Below the pieces are notes generated by a model, which saw nothing but the letters and a program-made list of their open reading frames with translations, searched no databases and was not told the DNA's origin. Below, piece after piece: positions 31,990 to 34,242 of a DNA stretch of 34,242 nucleotides (positions within the stretch are counted from its first letter, which is position 1; each line of letters starts with the position of its first letter). The position numbers were made by a program, and so were the translations under genes. The stretch is from UBA7359 sp047618295 (GTDB lineage Bacteria > Pseudomonadota > Gammaproteobacteria > Eutrophobiales > Eutrophobiaceae): NCBI GenBank assembly GCA_047618295.1, contig JBLHKL010000010.1, positions 1 to 34,242 of the forward strand, read 5' to 3'.

Positions 31990-34242
31990 TTAAGCCGCGT
32001 TAGATTCAAGAAAGTCTTGAGCAAAACGCTGCAGCACACCACCAGCTGCATACACATGCACTTCTTCGGCAGTATCGAGACGACAGGTCACAGGTACTTC
32101 TACCTTATCTCCGTTAGCACGCGTAATGACCACAGTCAGATCTGCACGTGGTGAGATATCACCGAGCACATCATATGTCTCTGTACCATCGATAGCGTAG
32201 GTATTACGATTTTCACCGGCCTTGAACTCCAGCGGTAAAACACCCATGCCCACCAAGTTTGTACGATGTATACGTTCGAAACCTTCGGCCACAATGACTT
32301 CCACACCGGCCAAGCGAACACCTTTGGCAGCCCAGTCGCGAGAAGAACCCTGACCATAGTCAGCACCGGCGATGATGATCAATGGCTGCTTACGCTCCAT
32401 GTAGGTTTCTATCGCTTCCCACATGCGGCTCTCTTTGCCTTCTGGTTCAATGCGGGCTAAAGAGCCCTGCTTTATTTCACCATTGTCATCACGGCACATC
32501 TCGTTTAACAATTTCGGATTAGCAAAAGTGGCACGCTGTGCGGTCAGGTGATCGCCACGATGCGTCGCATAAGAATTGAAGTCTTCCTCTGGCAATCCCA
32601 TCTTATCTAGATAGGCACCGGCCGCACTGTTGAGCATGATCGCATTAGAAGGCGACAGATGATCAGTCGTAATGTTGTCACCGAGTACCGCCAATGGTCG
32701 CATACCTTTCATCGTACGTTCACCCGCCAATGCCCCTTCCCAATAAGGCGGACGACGGATATAAGTACTCTGCGGACGCCAGTCATACAAGGGACTTTCG
32801 GCGGCGGCTCCCTTAACTATATTGAACATAGGTGTGTAAATTTTATTGAACTGTTCAGGCTTAACACATGCTTTAACAATCGCATCGATCTCTTCATCGC
32901 TAGGCCAGATATCTTTTAGTGTTACCGGATTACCTTGCTTGTCTTTGCCCAATACATCCTTCTCAATGTCGAAACGAATGGTGCCGGCAATGGCGTAGGC
33001 AACCACTAAAGGTGGTGAGGCAAGGAAGGCCTGTTTGGCATAAGGATGGATACGACCATCGAAATTGCGGTTTCCAGACAGTACAGCTGTAGCATACAGA
33101 TCACGGTCGATGACTTCTTTTTGAATCTTAGGGTCCAACGCACCACTCATGCCATTACAGGTAGTACAGGCGAAGCCCACGATACCAAAGCCAAGCTTTT
33201 CCAACTCGGGTAACAGGCCCGCTTCTTCCAGATACAGCTGGACTACCTTGGAACCCGGTGCGAAAGAAGATTTAACCCAAGGTTTACGGATTAAACCCAG
33301 TTCATTCGCCTTGCGTGCTATCAGACCCGCGGCAACCATGTTGCGCGGGTTACTGGTATTGGTGCAGGAAGTAATCGCTGCGATGATCACCGCACCATCT
33401 GGCATTTTGCCTTCTGCCTCTTCCGCGATAGCCTTGTCGAGTCCAACCGCGATACCGCGTGACTCCAGATCCGACGTTGCTAAACGGCGATGTGGATTTG
33501 ATGGTCCTGCCATGTTGCGGCATACCGTTGACAGATCAAATGTCAGCACACGCTCATATTCAGCCTGTTTAAGATCATCCGCCCAGAGTCCGGTTACTCT
33601 GGCGTAGTTTTCTACCAACGCAACTTGCTCTGGTTCACGACCGGTGAGTTTTAAATAATCGATCGTCTGTTCGTCGATATAGAACATACCCGCAGAGGCA
33701 CCATATTCCGGCGTCATATTTGAGATGGTGGCACGGTCACCAATGGTGAGTCCCGCGACACCTTCACCAAAGAATTCAAGGTAGGCAGAAACCACTTTCT
33801 CGTTACGCAGAAATTCAGTTATCGCGAGTACGATATCAGTCGCCGTTATACCGGGTTGGCGCTTGCCGGTAATGTTGACACCGATAATGTCAGGTAGACG
33901 CATCATGGTTGGCCGACCGAGCATGACGGTTTCGGCTTCAAGACCACCAACACCAATGGCAATAACACCGAGCGCATCAACATGAGGGGTATGACTGTCG
34001 GTGCCGACACAGGTATCAGGATAAGCCACACCATTACGTGACTGAATCACCGGTGACATCTTTTCCAAATTGATCTGGTGCATGATGCCATTTCCGGCGG
34101 GTATGACGTCGACGTTATCAAACGCCGTCTTGGTCCACTCGATAAAGTGAAATCGGTCTTCATTACGGCGATCTTCGATGGCACGATTTTTTTCAAACGC
34201 ATCTTCTTCAAAACCACCGTGTTCAACGGCCAGAGAGTGATC
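31990..34242 (-). CDS. acnD: Fe/S-dependent 2-methylisocitrate dehydratase AcnD (5' end cut off)
   Basis: An aconitase-family enzyme that dehydrates 2-methylcitrate, working with PrpF. The frame stays open to the right edge: upstream of the internal ATG at 34083 another 53 codons read DHSLAVEHGGF...FHFIEWTKTAFDNVDVIPAGNGI, which is typical aconitase sequence. The visible 750 residues therefore lack roughly the first 110 of the usual length near 860. The 4Fe-4S ligands are in SCTNTSNP and ACTTCNG. DTCVGTDSHTPHVDALG and GADYGQGSSRDWAAKG are active-site segments, the latter in the swivel domain. The missing upstream part, and probably prpC/prpB, lie beyond the window. Confidence 0.96.
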   Translation of the reverse strand, partial: DHSLAVEHGGFEEDAFEKNRAIEDRRNEDRFHFIEWTKTAFDNVDVIPAGNGIMHQINLEKMSPVIQSRNGVAYPDTCVGTDSHTPHVDALGVIAIGVGGLEAETVMLGRPTMMRLPDIIGVNITGKRQPGITATDIVLAITEFLRNEKVVSAYLEFFGEGVAGLTIGDRATISNMTPEYGASAGMFYIDEQTIDYLKLTGREPEQVALVENYARVTGLWADDLKQAEYERVLTFDLSTVCRNMAGPSNPHRRLATSDLESRGIAVGLDKAIAEEAEGKMPDGAVIIAAITSCTNTSNPRNMVAAGLIARKANELGLIRKPWVKSSFAPGSKVVQLYLEEAGLLPELEKLGFGIVGFACTTCNGMSGALDPKIQKEVIDRDLYATAVLSGNRNFDGRIHPYAKQAFLASPPLVVAYAIAGTIRFDIEKDVLGKDKQGNPVTLKDIWPSDEEIDAIVKACVKPEQFNKIYTPMFNIVKGAAAESPLYDWRPQSTYIRRPPYWEGALAGERTMKGMRPLAVLGDNITTDHLSPSNAIMLNSAAGAYLDKMGLPEEDFNSYATHRGDHLTAQRATFANPKLLNEMCRDDNGEIKQGSLARIEPEGKESRMWEAIETYMERKQPLIIIAGADYGQGSSRDWAAKGVRLAGVEVIVAEGFERIHRTNLVGMGVLPLEFKAGENRNTYAIDGTETYDVLGDISPRADLTVVITRANGDKVEVPVTCRLDTAEEVHVYAAGGVLQRFAQDFLESNAA

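Noticed and set aside
1..34242. CRISPR array, tRNA or rRNA genes, prophage or integrase
   Set aside because: No regularly spaced direct repeats, no tRNA cloverleaf or rRNA sequence, and no integrase or phage gene was recognised by reading the window; short or divergent ones could be missed by eye.

Overview
The window looks like chromosomal DNA of an aerobic, fairly AT-rich gammaproteobacterium. This is judged from gene content: a hopanoid cluster with HpnA, HpnG and HpnN, a complete 14-gene NADH:quinone oxidoreductase operon with separate nuoC and nuoD, an NhaD-type Na+/H+ antiporter, and the AcnD/PrpF branch of the methylcitrate cycle. Nothing points to a phage or plasmid. I cannot name the genus.

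Layout. (1) 1-9230, plus strand: after the last codons of an unidentified gene and a 158-bp palindromic repeat comes a hopanoid locus: one-step squalene synthase, squalene-hopene cyclase (shc), hpnG, an Fe(II)/2-oxoglutarate dioxygenase of the PhyH family, the RND exporter hpnN and the sugar-nucleotide-type reductase/epimerase hpnA. It ends at a perfect A/T hairpin. The locus is probably two transcription units, because a hairpin and a good sigma70-type promoter lie just before the dioxygenase gene. (2) 9475-11013, minus: nhaD with a clean intrinsic terminator. (3) 11364-13791, plus: tightly packed sco, pcuAC, psd and group II truncated haemoglobin, a copper-delivery/respiration and phospholipid operon. 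(4) 13864-15262, minus: a hicA-hicB toxin-antitoxin pair, a small GDCCVxC-type cysteine protein and a membrane-protein gene that appears to be broken by a single-base frameshift. (5) 15263-15598: non-coding DNA packed with small palindromes. (6) 15599-30408, minus: nuoA to nuoN in canonical order. (7) 30797-34242, minus: prpF and acnD, the latter running off the window edge.

Functionally, the first block makes squalene, cyclises it to hopene, releases adenine from adenosylhopane, possibly oxidises a product, and exports hopanoids to the outer membrane. The nuo, sco/pcuAC and nhaD genes belong to respiratory energy conservation and ion homeostasis. acnD/prpF handle propionyl-CoA through 2-methylcitrate.

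The most unusual content is a set of small mosaic palindromic repeats. Two related MITE-like copies (3670-3966 and, inverted, 26873-27097) share terminal inverted repeats and internal hairpins whose stems differ but remain paired. One copy supplies the stop codon of shc and sits directly before hpnG. The other separates nuoE from nuoF inside the complex I operon. Other points worth checking are a 30-codon ORF with a strong ribosome site that overlaps the shc start codon as ATGA, and the dioxygenase gene with its own promoter inside the hopanoid cluster.
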